Source of the DNA: CALJIC01 sp039805565
Lineage (GTDB): Bacteria > Chloroflexota > Chloroflexia > Chloroflexales > Roseiflexaceae
Length of the DNA: 54,256 nt
NCBI GenBank assembly: GCA_039805565.1
Contig: JBDLTZ010000340.1
Coordinates: forward strand, 1-54,256
Reading direction: 5' to 3'
The position numbers and the translations under genes were made by a program. The notes below the pieces were generated by a model, which saw only the letters and a program-made list of their open reading frames with translations, had not been told where the DNA came from and made no database searches. This document shows positions 20,726 through 28,722 of the stretch, one piece after another. How positions within the stretch are numbered: position 1 is the stretch's first letter; every line of letters starts with the position of its first letter.

Positions 20726-23017
20726 GTGACACAGACCGACACAACTTTCCGCTACCTCGGCAAGGGACACAAGCTGATCGAGGGCATGGAGAAGATCACC
20801 GGCCGCGCCCAGTACGCCGCCGACCTGAACTTGCCCGGTATGCTGCACGCCCGCCTCGTGCTCAGCCCCTACGCCCACGCCCGCATCCTCTCGATCGACT
20901 CCGCCGCCGCCAAGGCCATGCCCGGCGTCGTCGCCGTGCTCACCGCCGACGACCTGCCCACCCGCGGGCGGGCGGTCAACTCGCGCCTCAGCGCGGTGCT
21001 GGCCAAGGACAAGGCGCTGTTCCGCGGCCACCCCGTGGTGGCGGTGGTGGCCGAGACCGAGGCCGCGGCACGCGACGCGTGCGACGCGGTGGTGGTGGAG
21101 TACGAGCCGCTCGAGCCCGTGGTGGAGCTCACGCGCGCACTGGCCACCGACGCGCCGGCGATCTGGCCTGAGGGCCTGCCCAAGGAGGGCGTCGACCTCA
21201 CCGCCGCGCACGCTACGGTCACCAAGGAGGCCAGCGAGGAGGAAGACCTCCCGCCGAACGTCCACGAGGCCACCCACTTCCGCCGCGGCAACGTCGAGCA
21301 GGGCTTCCGCGAGGCCGACGTGGTGATCGAGAACGTCTACCGCACGCCGATCGTCCACCAGGGGTACCTCGAGCCGCACGCGTCGGTGGCCGATCCGGAT
21401 ATCTATCGCGGCAGCGTCACGGTCTACACCGGCACCCAGGGTCAGTTCGGCGTGCGCGACGAGGTCGCCCGCCTGCTGTCGCTGCCTAAGAGCAAGGTGC
21501 GCGTGGTGCCCATGACCCTGGGCGGCGGCTTCGGCGCCAAGTACGGCATCATCGACCCGCTGGTGGCCGCACTCGCGGTGGCCGTCAAGGCGCCGGTGAA
21601 GCTGGTGCTCACCCGCAGCGAGGACTTCCTCTCCACCACCCCCTCGCCGGCGGCGATCGTGGAGCTGAAGACCGGCGCCAAGAAGGACGGCACGCTGGTG
21701 GCGCTCGAGGCGCGCGTCCTGATGGACAACGGCGTGTTCCCCTTCGCGATCGGCGGCATCGTGAGCAACCTGATGGGCGGCTACTACCGCTGCCCCAACA
21801 CCCACATCAGCGTCTACGAGGTGCTGACCCACAAGCTGCAGGGCGGCGCCTACCGCGCCCCCGGCGCTCCCACGGCCAGCTTCGCGATCGAGTCCAACAT
21901 GGACGAGATCGCCCGCGCCCTGGAGCTCGACCCGCTCGAGCTGCGCCTGAAGAACGCCGTCAAGGCCGGCGAGCCCACCGGCAACAACGACCCCTGGCCG
22001 GACAGCAGCCTCACGCCGGTGCTCGAGGCCCTCGCCAGGCACCCTGCCTGGACGCAGCGCTCCAAGGGGCCCAACGAGGGGATCGGCATCGCGGTGGGCG
22101 GCTGGATCAACGGCCGTTCGCCGGCCGCCTCGGTCTGCCGCGTGGGCAGCGATGGCTCGGTGAAGGTGCACGTCGGCTCAGTGGATATCTCGGGCGTCAA
22201 CTCGTCGCTGGTGCTGATCGCCGCTGAGATCCTCGACGTGCCGCCGGACCAGGTCGAGCTCATCCAAGGCGATACGCGCGACGGCCCCTTCGCCGGGCCC
22301 TCGGGCGGCAGCCAGACCACCTACAGCGTCTCGGGCGCGGTGGCCGACGCCGCCCGTGGCGTGCGCGAGAAGCTACTCAACGTCGCCGCAGACCAGTTTG
22401 AGGTTTCTCCGCAGGACCTGGAGCTCCAGGGCGGCTTCGTGCAGGTCAAGGGCTTCCCCGACAAGCGCGAGTCGATCGGGGACCTGGCCGCAGTCGCCGA
22501 GAGCCGCGCCACGGCCGGCGGACCGATCGTGGCCGAGGGGCGCATTGCGGTGCCGGAGAGCGCCTCGGGCTTCGTGGTGCACCTGGCGAAGGTCCACGTG
22601 GACCCGGACACCGGCCAGGTCACGCTGAAGCAGTATGTGGCGGTGCAGGATGTGGGCTTCGCGCTCAACCCCACTATGGTGCTGGGCCAGGTCCACGGCG
22701 GCTCGGTGCAGGGCATTGGCTGGGGCCTGTTCGAGCAGATGGTCTACGATGAGTACGGCCAGCTGCTCACGGCCAGCTTCATGGACTACAACCTGCCGCA
22801 GTTCGACCAGGTGCCGGACATCGAGGCGGTGCTGGTGGAGACGCGCTCGCCGAACGGCCCGTTCGGCGCCCGCGGCGTGGGCGAGCCGCCGATCACTGCG
22901 GGCGCGGCGGCGATCGCCAACGCGGTGCGCGACGCGGTGGGCGTGCGCGTGACGCAGGTCCCGATCCGCGCCGAGATGCTGTGGAAGGCGATGCACCAGG
23001 GCGGTAACGGCGCTTAG
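20726..23017 (+). CDS. Xanthine dehydrogenase/CO dehydrogenase-family molybdenum hydroxylase, large subunit
   Basis: 763 residues. GTG 20726 is chosen because AGGGAG lies upstream and the family's start, here KLIEGMEKITGRAQYAADL, follows. Molybdopterin-binding motifs are present: GGGFGAKYG, GAYRAPGAPTASFAIESNMD and GGSQTTYSVSGAVADAARG. The catalytic Glu lies in GARGVGEPPITAG. The loop AYRAPG differs from the AYRCSFR of form I CO dehydrogenase, so purine, aldehyde or another heterocycle is a likelier substrate. The usual FAD and [2Fe-2S] subunits are not adjacent on either side, which makes this an orphan large subunit. A strong terminator follows directly. Confidence 0.9.
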   Translation: MTQTDTTFRYLGKGHKLIEGMEKITGRAQYAADLNLPGMLHARLVLSPYAHARILSIDSAAAKAMPGVVAVLTADDLPTRGRAVNSRLSAVLAKDKALFRGHPVVAVVAETEAAARDACDAVVVEYEPLEPVVELTRALATDAPAIWPEGLPKEGVDLTAAHATVTKEASEEEDLPPNVHEATHFRRGNVEQGFREADVVIENVYRTPIVHQGYLEPHASVADPDIYRGSVTVYTGTQGQFGVRDEVARLLSLPKSKVRVVPMTLGGGFGAKYGIIDPLVAALAVAVKAPVKLVLTRSEDFLSTTPSPAAIVELKTGAKKDGTLVALEARVLMDNGVFPFAIGGIVSNLMGGYYRCPNTHISVYEVLTHKLQGGAYRAPGAPTASFAIESNMDEIARALELDPLELRLKNAVKAGEPTGNNDPWPDSSLTPVLEALARHPAWTQRSKGPNEGIGIAVGGWINGRSPAASVCRVGSDGSVKVHVGSVDISGVNSSLVLIAAEILDVPPDQVELIQGDTRDGPFAGPSGGSQTTYSVSGAVADAARGVREKLLNVAADQFEVSPQDLELQGGFVQVKGFPDKRESIGDLAAVAESRATAGGPIVAEGRIAVPESASGFVVHLAKVHVDPDTGQVTLKQYVAVQDVGFALNPTMVLGQVHGGSVQGIGWGLFEQMVYDEYGQLLTASFMDYNLPQFDQVPDIEAVLVETRSPNGPFGARGVGEPPITAGAAAIANAVRDAVGVRVTQVPIRAEMLWKAMHQGGNGA

Positions 23018-23029
23018 CGCCGTAGTGGG

Positions 23030-23069
23030 GGTGTGGGGGAGGCTGCGCTTCCCCCACACCATCTTTTTT
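23030..23069 (+). terminator. Rho-independent terminator of the molybdenum hydroxylase gene
   Basis: GGTGTGGGGGA (23030-23040) and TCCCCCACACC (23050-23060), an 11-bp stem with a 9-base loop GGCTGCGCT, followed by ATCTTTTTT. Its loop resembles the dispersed GGGGGCTGCGCCCCC element found elsewhere in the window. Confidence 0.9.
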
Positions 23070-23112
23070 CGCGGAGCAGTTACCCCCTCCGCACCTCCCG
23101 CCGAACGGCGCA

Positions 23113-24219
23113 CTACCTCCGGGGAAACGCCGTGGCCTGGCCCTCCGGCCCAAAGATCCAGACGAAATCGTCCCCGGCGGTCCAGAGGATCGCGCCACGC
23201 TCGAAGCGCTGCAGCGTCCCGGTGTCGCCCACCTCGTAGTCCGTGGCCCAGCCGAGCGCCTCGCGCACCCCCGGCTGCTCGCGCCAGACCTTGCCGAACC
23301 CACGCACCGGCTCGATCCTTCCGGCGGGCGGCGTCTCCCCGCCTGAGAACGGCTGGCCCGCGCCCCAGGTGTCGATGTGACGCGTGTAGCGCAGCGGCTG
23401 CGGGTCGGTCTTAAGGGCGTAGATCTCGCCCTGGCCCACCGCCGCGTACAACAGCACGCCGCGCTCGTACTGCTGGCGCGCCACGCCCGCACTGCGGATA
23501 GCCTCGGTGGGACAACCCATCTGGCGCTGGAAGGCGAAGGCCACCTGATCCGGCTTCCATGTCTCCCGCAACTCGGGGATGACCTCGGTGACGCAGGGGG
23601 TGGCCCCCGCCAACCCACGCACCTCGTTGCCGAGCAGTCCCAGCAGCACCGGCGCGCCGGGGCGCTCGGTGTGGTGCTCCATGCGGCGGCGCTCGAAGTA
23701 CTGCACGGTGCCGCTCCAGGCCTCCACAGTGGCCTGGAACGCCTCAGTGATCGGGTAGCCGAAGCGCTCCAGCCCGCCGCCGCGCTGCCAGTAGCTCAGG
23801 AACGGCTCGCACAGGCTGTGGCGCGTCTCGGCGAAGTAGCGGCAGCCGGGCGCAGCCGCCACCACCTGCGGGAAGGTCGTCCAGGGGCGCGCCTCGTAGT
23901 ACAGCACCTGCGCGCCGAGCCGCCCCGCCAACACCCCCTTGCCCTCAGCCGTGTGGTCCTCCAGCCGGTCGCGCTCAAACCACTGCGCCGGCCCGGTCCA
24001 TGTGGCTCCCGAGTCCTGCTCGTAGACGGTGTCCACCGCCAGCGGGCCGGTGGGGTAGCCGAACACCGGCAGGCCGCCGTTGCGCTCCCAGTAGGCCAGG
24101 ATCGGCCCCGTGATGCAGTGGCCGGTCTCGGCGAAGCAGCGCGACCGCCCCTGCGCGGCGGCGGGCGTGGCGTGCGCGGCCGCGAGGGCGAGGAGCCCGA
24201 TAATCAGCAGACGTCGCAT
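23113..24219 (-). CDS. Secreted protein with YFERxRxEHH repeat modules
   Basis: 368 residues. Start ATG 24219 has GGAGGA 4 bases upstream and a Sec signal peptide (MRRLLIIGLLALAAAHATPA, cleavage near AAAQ). Two modules of about 85 residues follow. Each starts with FAET(G/R)H, has YW(E/Q)R(N/G)GGL..FGYP in the middle, and ends (Q)YFERxRxE(D/H)H. Two shorter, more divergent relatives (YTRHIDTWGAGQPFSG...GRIEP and REALGWATDYEVGDTGTLQRFERG) complete the chain. The same module occurs in front of the VanW domain at 9108-10502. The function is unknown; the domain is frequent in extracellular proteins of Chloroflexota (from memory). Confidence 0.75.
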   Translation of the reverse strand: MRRLLIIGLLALAAAHATPAAAQGRSRCFAETGHCITGPILAYWERNGGLPVFGYPTGPLAVDTVYEQDSGATWTGPAQWFERDRLEDHTAEGKGVLAGRLGAQVLYYEARPWTTFPQVVAAAPGCRYFAETRHSLCEPFLSYWQRGGGLERFGYPITEAFQATVEAWSGTVQYFERRRMEHHTERPGAPVLLGLLGNEVRGLAGATPCVTEVIPELRETWKPDQVAFAFQRQMGCPTEAIRSAGVARQQYERGVLLYAAVGQGEIYALKTDPQPLRYTRHIDTWGAGQPFSGGETPPAGRIEPVRGFGKVWREQPGVREALGWATDYEVGDTGTLQRFERGAILWTAGDDFVWIFGPEGQATAFPRR

Positions 24220-24543
24220 GGTTCCTCCAGTTACGTGTTCCCACGAGAGCGGCTGGCACCCGGGCTGCGCCACAGGGCGCGCCGAGAGAGTGATCGAGCT
24301 GCGCACTGTCGTCTCTACGGCTCACGAGCGACGCTCAACGCTATCACCATGATGGACGATCGAGACGTTGTGTGTGTGACAGCCCCCTGAGTCGCCTGTG
24401 TCACACCCGTGACGTGCGACCACCTCTATCTCGCAACCGTGTTGTATCCGAATAGGCCGTTTCGGGCCGCACCCCCGTGCTATACTCCCCTCGCGGCCGA
24501 CAGACAAACGCTACCATCACCCTGGCGCGCCGCCACCCACCCT
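24220..24543. other. Divergent regulatory gap
   Basis: 324 bases between two divergent genes. It contains an inverted repeat GTGTGACA (24374-24381) / TGTCACAC (24399-24406), suited to an operator or hairpin, and the extended -10 promoter at 24478-24486. I see no gene in it. Confidence 0.6.
24478..24486 (+). promoter_or_regulatory. Extended -10 element TGCTATACT (GGDEF gene)
   Basis: The nonamer TGCTATACT on the plus strand, 57 bases before the ATG at 24544. It is identical to those before the VanW gene, tRNA-His and the S41 protease gene. No good -35 box lies 16-18 bases upstream. Confidence 0.6.
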
Positions 24544-26190
24544 ATGCCACCTCTCGCACAGCCGATCTCGCCCCAGCTCTCCAAGCTCCTCCGCGCGCTG
24601 CGCTCCGCGGTGCTGGGCGCGCTGCGCGCGGCGCAGGCCGGGCTGGCGCGGGCCGAGCGCGCTCTTGCGGGTGGCCCGCGCCGGCCCGCCCCTCAGCGCA
24701 GCCTCGACGCACTGCTGCAAATCAGCCTTGCCTCGGTCACCACGCGCGATCCCGACCACACCGCGCGTGCGGCGCTCGACGCCGTGGCCGTGATCCTAGG
24801 GACAGAGCGCGCTCTGCTGTTCTGGACGAGCGAGGTGAGCGGCACACTGACCCTGCGCGCCGCGCGCGCCGGCGGGGCCGACATCCCGGAACCCGCCTAC
24901 AGCGTCGCCCTCGTCGAGCGCGTGCGGGTGGAGGGGCGCCCGCTGGTGCTGGACGCAGCATCCGACGTGCGCGTGCTGGACGCGGAGGGCGTGAAGTCGC
25001 CGGGGCCGCACGGCGCGCTCGCCGCACCGCTGTACGTGGCCGAGCGCCTCGCCGGCGTGGTGTACGTCGAGGGACGCGGCGGGAGCGCCGTATTCACCGA
25101 GGAGGATGTAGCCATCCTGCAGGCGATCGCCAACCACGTGGCGGTGGCGATCGAGACGGCCCGCATGGCGCTGCTGGAGGTCCACGTGGCGGCTGAGCGC
25201 GAGCAGCGCCGCCTGGCCGAGACCCTGGCCGCCGTCACGGCCGCGCTCACCACCACTCTCGATCTGGACGAGGTGCTCGACCGGCTGCTGGAGAATCTGG
25301 CGCTGGTGGTGCCATACGACAGCGCCGCCGTGCTGCTGCGCGAGAACAACCACTTCCGCGTGGTGGCGGCCCGCGGGCACTCCGACGCGGTGGCGGTGCG
25401 GCGGCTCATCCTGCCAGCCGGGGACGCGCTCCTGGGCGAGGTGATAGCGACTCACCGCCCCACGGTGCTGGCAGACGTCCGCACTGACCCGCGCTACATT
25501 GGCTACGGCGGGACCGACTACACCCGCTCGTGGATGGGGCTGCCGCTGCTGGCGGGCGAGGAGGTGTTCGGGTTCCTGACGCTGGACAGCGGCAAGGTCG
25601 GCGCGTACGGCGAGCAGGAGTCGGCGATCGCATTCACCTTCGCGGGCCAGGCGGCGATCGCCATCCGCAACGCACGGCTGTTCGGCGAGGTGCGGCGGCT
25701 GGCGGCCACCGACGCGCTCACCGAGGTCCACAACCGACACCAGTTCTTCGTGCTGGCCGAGCAAGAGTGGGACGCGGCTCAGGCGCTCAGCAGGCCGGCC
25801 GCAGCGATCATGGTCGACATCGACCACTTCAAGCGCGTGAACGACACCTACGGCCACGCCGCGGGCGACTCGGTGCTCCGAACGGTGGCGCAGCGCTGCC
25901 AGGCGGCCGTGCGCGATTCGGACGTGCTGGGGCGCTACGGCGGCGAGGAGTTCGCGGTGCTGCTCCCCAACACCGGCGCGGAGGCGGCACTGCTGGTGGC
26001 GGAGCGCTTGCGGGCCCGCATCGCCGACACACCGATCACGCTGGACGGCGGCGAGATCCCGGTGACGGTCAGCGTGGGCGTGGCCAACGCCCACGCGGCG
26101 ACGCGTAGCCTGGCCGCGCTGCTGGATCGCGCGGATGCCGCGCTGTACGCCGCGAAGGGCGCCGGCCGCAACCGCGTCGTCGTAGGGTAG
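24544..26190 (+). CDS. GAF-GAF-GGDEF diguanylate cyclase
   Basis: 548 residues, no membrane segment. Two GAF sensor domains lie at roughly 45-215 and 235-395 (the first with ALLFWTSEVSGTLTLRAARA, the second with YDSAAVLLREN and SWMGLPLLAGEEVFGFLTLD). A GGDEF domain follows with the active site YGGEEFAVLLPNT. The inhibitory I-site RDSD sits exactly five residues before GGEEF, so both synthesis of c-di-GMP and product feedback look intact. Start ATG 24544 is downstream of the promoter box and is preferred; there is no clear Shine-Dalgarno. A dispersed CACAGAG hairpin follows the stop. Confidence 0.92.
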   Translation: MPPLAQPISPQLSKLLRALRSAVLGALRAAQAGLARAERALAGGPRRPAPQRSLDALLQISLASVTTRDPDHTARAALDAVAVILGTERALLFWTSEVSGTLTLRAARAGGADIPEPAYSVALVERVRVEGRPLVLDAASDVRVLDAEGVKSPGPHGALAAPLYVAERLAGVVYVEGRGGSAVFTEEDVAILQAIANHVAVAIETARMALLEVHVAAEREQRRLAETLAAVTAALTTTLDLDEVLDRLLENLALVVPYDSAAVLLRENNHFRVVAARGHSDAVAVRRLILPAGDALLGEVIATHRPTVLADVRTDPRYIGYGGTDYTRSWMGLPLLAGEEVFGFLTLDSGKVGAYGEQESAIAFTFAGQAAIAIRNARLFGEVRRLAATDALTEVHNRHQFFVLAEQEWDAAQALSRPAAAIMVDIDHFKRVNDTYGHAAGDSVLRTVAQRCQAAVRDSDVLGRYGGEEFAVLLPNTGAEAALLVAERLRARIADTPITLDGGEIPVTVSVGVANAHAATRSLAALLDRADAALYAAKGAGRNRVVVG

Positions 26191-26212
26191 GGGACACGTT
26201 CTGGCTATGCCG

Positions 26213-26276
26213 CAGAGGCCACAGAGAGCGCCGAGGGGGCACGATCGGCCCTCCGTGGTCTTCTCTGTGGCCTCTG
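26213..26276. repeat. CACAGAG-type inverted repeat, copy 1
   Basis: CAGAGGCCACAGAGA (26213-26227) pairs perfectly with TCTCTGTGGCCTCTG (26262-26276). An inner GAGGG/CCCTC pair extends the hairpin. It lies between the convergent GGDEF and PPOX genes. Copies 2 (33281-33344) and 3 (41125-41184) share the core CCACAGAG. Confidence 0.8.
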
Positions 26277-26307
26277 TGACTCACACAGGCGGCTTAGCGG
26301 GGAGGTG

Positions 26308-26706
26308 CTAGCCGTGAGCGTCGACGCGCTCGGGGGCTATGGCGTAGCGCACGCGCTGCTGCCCCGCCGGCAGGTCGTAGTCATTGCCGGTGTAGCGGTG
26401 CGAGAGCGCGTTGATGTGCGCCGCGCCCTCCTCCTCGTTCATCTCCACCACCGGGCCGCGCACCTGCAGGTAGCGGTAGGGGTTGCCCGGGTCCACTACC
26501 ATCAGCGCCAGGTAGGGCCTCGCGCGCACGGCCTTGTCCTTCAGCCGTCCCACCGCCGTGTTGACGTAGATCATACCGCCCTCAAAGCTGAACCACACCG
26601 GCGTCACCTGGGGCGTGCCGTCCGGCAGCGTGGTGGCGAGCGCGCCGATCAGCGGCCGCTCGAGCAGATCGATGTGGCTGGCGGGGATCTCCTTGGGTGT
26701 CGTCAT
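26308..26706 (-). CDS. PPOX-class flavin/F420-dependent enzyme (Rv1155-like)
   Basis: 132 residues, a split-barrel FMN/F420-binding fold. LIGALATTLPDGTPQVTPVW followed by FSFEGGMIYVNTAVGRLKDK and NPYRYLQVRGPVVEM are characteristic of the small PPOX family often using F420. Start ATG 26706 has GAGGAG 4-5 bases upstream. It is the last gene of the leftward F420 cluster, 126 bases after the luciferase-like gene, which favours F420 over FMN as cofactor. The substrate is unknown. Confidence 0.85.
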   Translation of the reverse strand: MTTPKEIPASHIDLLERPLIGALATTLPDGTPQVTPVWFSFEGGMIYVNTAVGRLKDKAVRARPYLALMVVDPGNPYRYLQVRGPVVEMNEEEGAAHINALSHRYTGNDYDLPAGQQRVRYAIAPERVDAHG

Positions 26707-26832
26707 ACGCTCCTCTTCTCGCTCAGGGACTCGCTGGACGCACGGCGGGCGCTCCTCCGGCAGAGGCCGGGACAGGTCCAGCACGGGCGTAGGTTGGCGC
26801 CGGCGCACGTTCGCGACAGCGCGCGGCTGGCC

Positions 26833-27819
26833 TTAGGTGAGCTGCGGGATGAGCTGCCCCCCGAAGACCTCGATGAAGCGCTCCTGGTTGCGGCCGACGT
26901 TGTGGACGTGGATCTCGTCGAAGCCGAGGTCCACGAACTGGCGGATGTAGGCGTAGTGCTCCTCGAGGTTGGGCGAGATCAGCATGCGGTTCTTGAAGCT
27001 CTCAGGGCGCACAAGCTTGGCGATCTCGGCGAAGTCCTCGGGCGAGCGGATGTCCTGCTTGGGGAAGGGCATGCCGCCGTTGGGCCACTCGGTGAGCGCG
27101 CTCTGGAGCGCCTCCTCCTGGGTATCGGCCCAGGACATGTGGAGCTGGAGCAGCTTGGGCATGCTGGCCGGGTCCTTGCCAGCCTTGCGCGCGCCCTCGG
27201 CGAACTTGCCAAGCAGCATCTTGAGCTTCTCGGGGGCCGCGCCGGGGGTGATGATGCCGTCGCAGTTCGCCCCGGTCCACTCGGCGGTCACGGGGCCGGC
27301 GGTGGCGATGTAGATTGGCGGCGGGGTCTCGGGCAGGGTCCAGAGCTTGACGCGCTCCATCTTGAAGTAGGTGCCGCCGTCGTGGCGGGCCACCTTGCCG
27401 CTGAAGAGCTTCTTGATGATGCCGACGGCCTCCTGCATCATCGCGAGGCGGACGTGCGGCTCGGGCCAGTAGGTGGCCACGACGTGCTCGTTGAGCGCCT
27501 CGCCGCTGCCGAGCCCGAGCCAGAAGCGGCCCGGGGTCATGGCGGCCTGGGTGGCGGCGGCCTGCGCGACGATCGCGGGGTGGAAGCGGAACGAGGGGCA
27601 GGTGACGCCGGGGCCGAAGGTGAGCCGCTCAGTGCTGGCGCCGAGGGCCGCCATCCAGGACCAGACGAAGGCGCTGTGGCCCTGCGCCGGCACCCAGGGC
27701 TGGAAGTGGTCGGCGGCCATGACGCCGCCGAAGCCGTGCCGCTCGGCGAGCTGGCTGTAGCGCAGGAGCTCGGTGGGGTGGAACTGCTCGAGGGCGGCGG
27801 CGTAGCCGATCAGTGGCAT
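26833..27819 (-). CDS. Luciferase-like (LLM) F420-dependent oxidoreductase, Fgd-like
   Basis: 328 residues, a TIM-barrel LLM flavoprotein-like enzyme. IGYAAALEQFHPTELLRYSQ and AERHGFGGVMAADHFQPW match the subfamily related to F420-dependent glucose-6-phosphate dehydrogenase. GRFWLGLGSGEALNEHVV and LGFDEIHVHNVGRNQERFIE complete the pattern. Start ATG 27819 (MPLIGYAA) is used because the first barrel strand begins there; the ribosome site is weak. Its place directly after cofC/cofD strongly suggests it uses the F420 made by the cluster. The actual substrate (sugar phosphate or alcohol) cannot be decided. Confidence 0.88.
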   Translation of the reverse strand: MPLIGYAAALEQFHPTELLRYSQLAERHGFGGVMAADHFQPWVPAQGHSAFVWSWMAALGASTERLTFGPGVTCPSFRFHPAIVAQAAATQAAMTPGRFWLGLGSGEALNEHVVATYWPEPHVRLAMMQEAVGIIKKLFSGKVARHDGGTYFKMERVKLWTLPETPPPIYIATAGPVTAEWTGANCDGIITPGAAPEKLKMLLGKFAEGARKAGKDPASMPKLLQLHMSWADTQEEALQSALTEWPNGGMPFPKQDIRSPEDFAEIAKLVRPESFKNRMLISPNLEEHYAYIRQFVDLGFDEIHVHNVGRNQERFIEVFGGQLIPQLT

Positions 27820-27880
27820 ATGGTTGTTCTTTCTAGGTAAGGTGGCATGGCGACACATAAGGTTGGGTGGCTATTTTTTC

Positions 27881-27901
27881 GGGGCTGCGCCCCCAGACCC
27901 C
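27881..27901. repeat. Dispersed element GGGGCTGCGCCCCCAGACCC, copy 1
   Basis: A short palindrome GGGG-ctgcg-CCCC followed by CAGACCC, between the LLM gene and cofC. Further copies or variants: 29693-29704 (GGCTGCGCCCCCAGACCC core), 34832-34850 (GGGGGCTACGCTCCCCGACCC), and the loop of the terminator at 23041-23049. Confidence 0.6.
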
Positions 27902-27922
27902 CGCTTCCACCGCGCCCCTCCC

Positions 27923-28573
27923 CTACGCGCACGCCGCCTGCTCCACGGGCGCCAGCGAGCGCACGAGCCGCTGGGCGGCGGTGTCCCCATCGGCCAGGGC
28001 CAGGGCCAGGAGGTCGGCCGGCTGGTCCACGTCGAGCTCGAGACCTGGCGACCGCACGATCCGGGCCGCGACCCCGAGGGCGACGGCGGCGGCGAGGTGG
28101 CGCGCCAGACTGCCCCGCCCGAACAGAAACGGCAGCGCCTCGGGCGGCGAGACAAGCAGCGCGTTGGTGCCACCGTCGCGCGAGGGAGCCAGCGCGGCCG
28201 AGGGGGCACAGGTCAGCGAGGCCGCGAGGAGCTCGACGTCGGCCGGGGTGAGCAGCGGCAGATCGCCGGGTAGCACCAGCAGCGCCCGCGCGCCGCGCAG
28301 AGTCAGCTCCCGGGCGGCCTGCGCGAGCGCCCCGTTCAGGTCGGCGGCGTAGTCCGGCAGCGCGTCGGCGGCCGCAGCCTGCGCCAGATGGAGCACGGCC
28401 GGGTCGGAGCTCACCACCGTCACCGCCGCGGTCAAGGGGGACGCGATGGCAGCGGCGAGCACGTCACCCAGCATGGCAAGCGCCAGCGCGCGCCGCTCGG
28501 CCGGGCCGATGGCGGGGGCGAGGCGGCTCTTGGCCGCGTGCAGCGGCTTGACCGGGATGAGGACGTGGATCAT
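27923..28573 (-). CDS. cofC: Phospholactate/phosphoenolpyruvate guanylyltransferase CofC (FbiD)
   Basis: 216 residues, a normal length. The N-terminus MIHVLIPVKPLHAAKSRLAP is the nucleotide-binding signature of CofC/FbiD, and LLVLPGDLPLLTPADVELLA and TNALLVSPPEALPFLFGRGS follow as expected. The enzyme couples GTP to 2-phospholactate or, in most bacteria, phosphoenolpyruvate, making the activated side chain that CofD attaches to Fo. It lies between cofD and the LLM oxidoreductase in the same direction. A palindromic heptamer array fills the 131-base gap to cofD. The start codon ATG is at 28573. Confidence 0.93.
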   Translation of the reverse strand: MIHVLIPVKPLHAAKSRLAPAIGPAERRALALAMLGDVLAAAIASPLTAAVTVVSSDPAVLHLAQAAAADALPDYAADLNGALAQAARELTLRGARALLVLPGDLPLLTPADVELLAASLTCAPSAALAPSRDGGTNALLVSPPEALPFLFGRGSLARHLAAAVALGVAARIVRSPGLELDVDQPADLLALALADGDTAAQRLVRSLAPVEQAACA

Positions 28574-28577
28574 ATCG

Positions 28578-28722
28578 AGTGCTGAGTGAACAGTGCTGAG
28601 TGCTGAGTGAACAGTGCTGAGTGAACAGTGCTGAGTGCTGAGCTGCTCTGCAGCAGAACGCTGGAGATCGAGACACTCAGCACTCAGTACTCAATACTCA
28701 GCACTCAGTACTCAGTACTGGC
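28578..28722. repeat. Heptamer repeat array D, inverted halves
   Basis: The left half (28578-28642) repeats GTGCTGAGTGAACA and GTGCTGA units. The right half (28674-28722) repeats the complementary CACTCAG/TACTCAG units, so the array can fold into one long hairpin. The cofD stop (28707-28705) and the codons for its last Thr-Glu-Tyr lie inside the right half. Confidence 0.85.

Noticed and set aside
20594..22171. Long minus-strand frame inside the molybdenum hydroxylase gene
   Set aside because: The composition is His/Val/Gly/Arg-rich antisense sequence of a well-identified gene, without its own start signals.
20726..23017. Form I carbon monoxide dehydrogenase (coxL)
   Set aside because: The active-site loop is AYRAPG, not AYRCSFR, and coxM and coxS are not adjacent.
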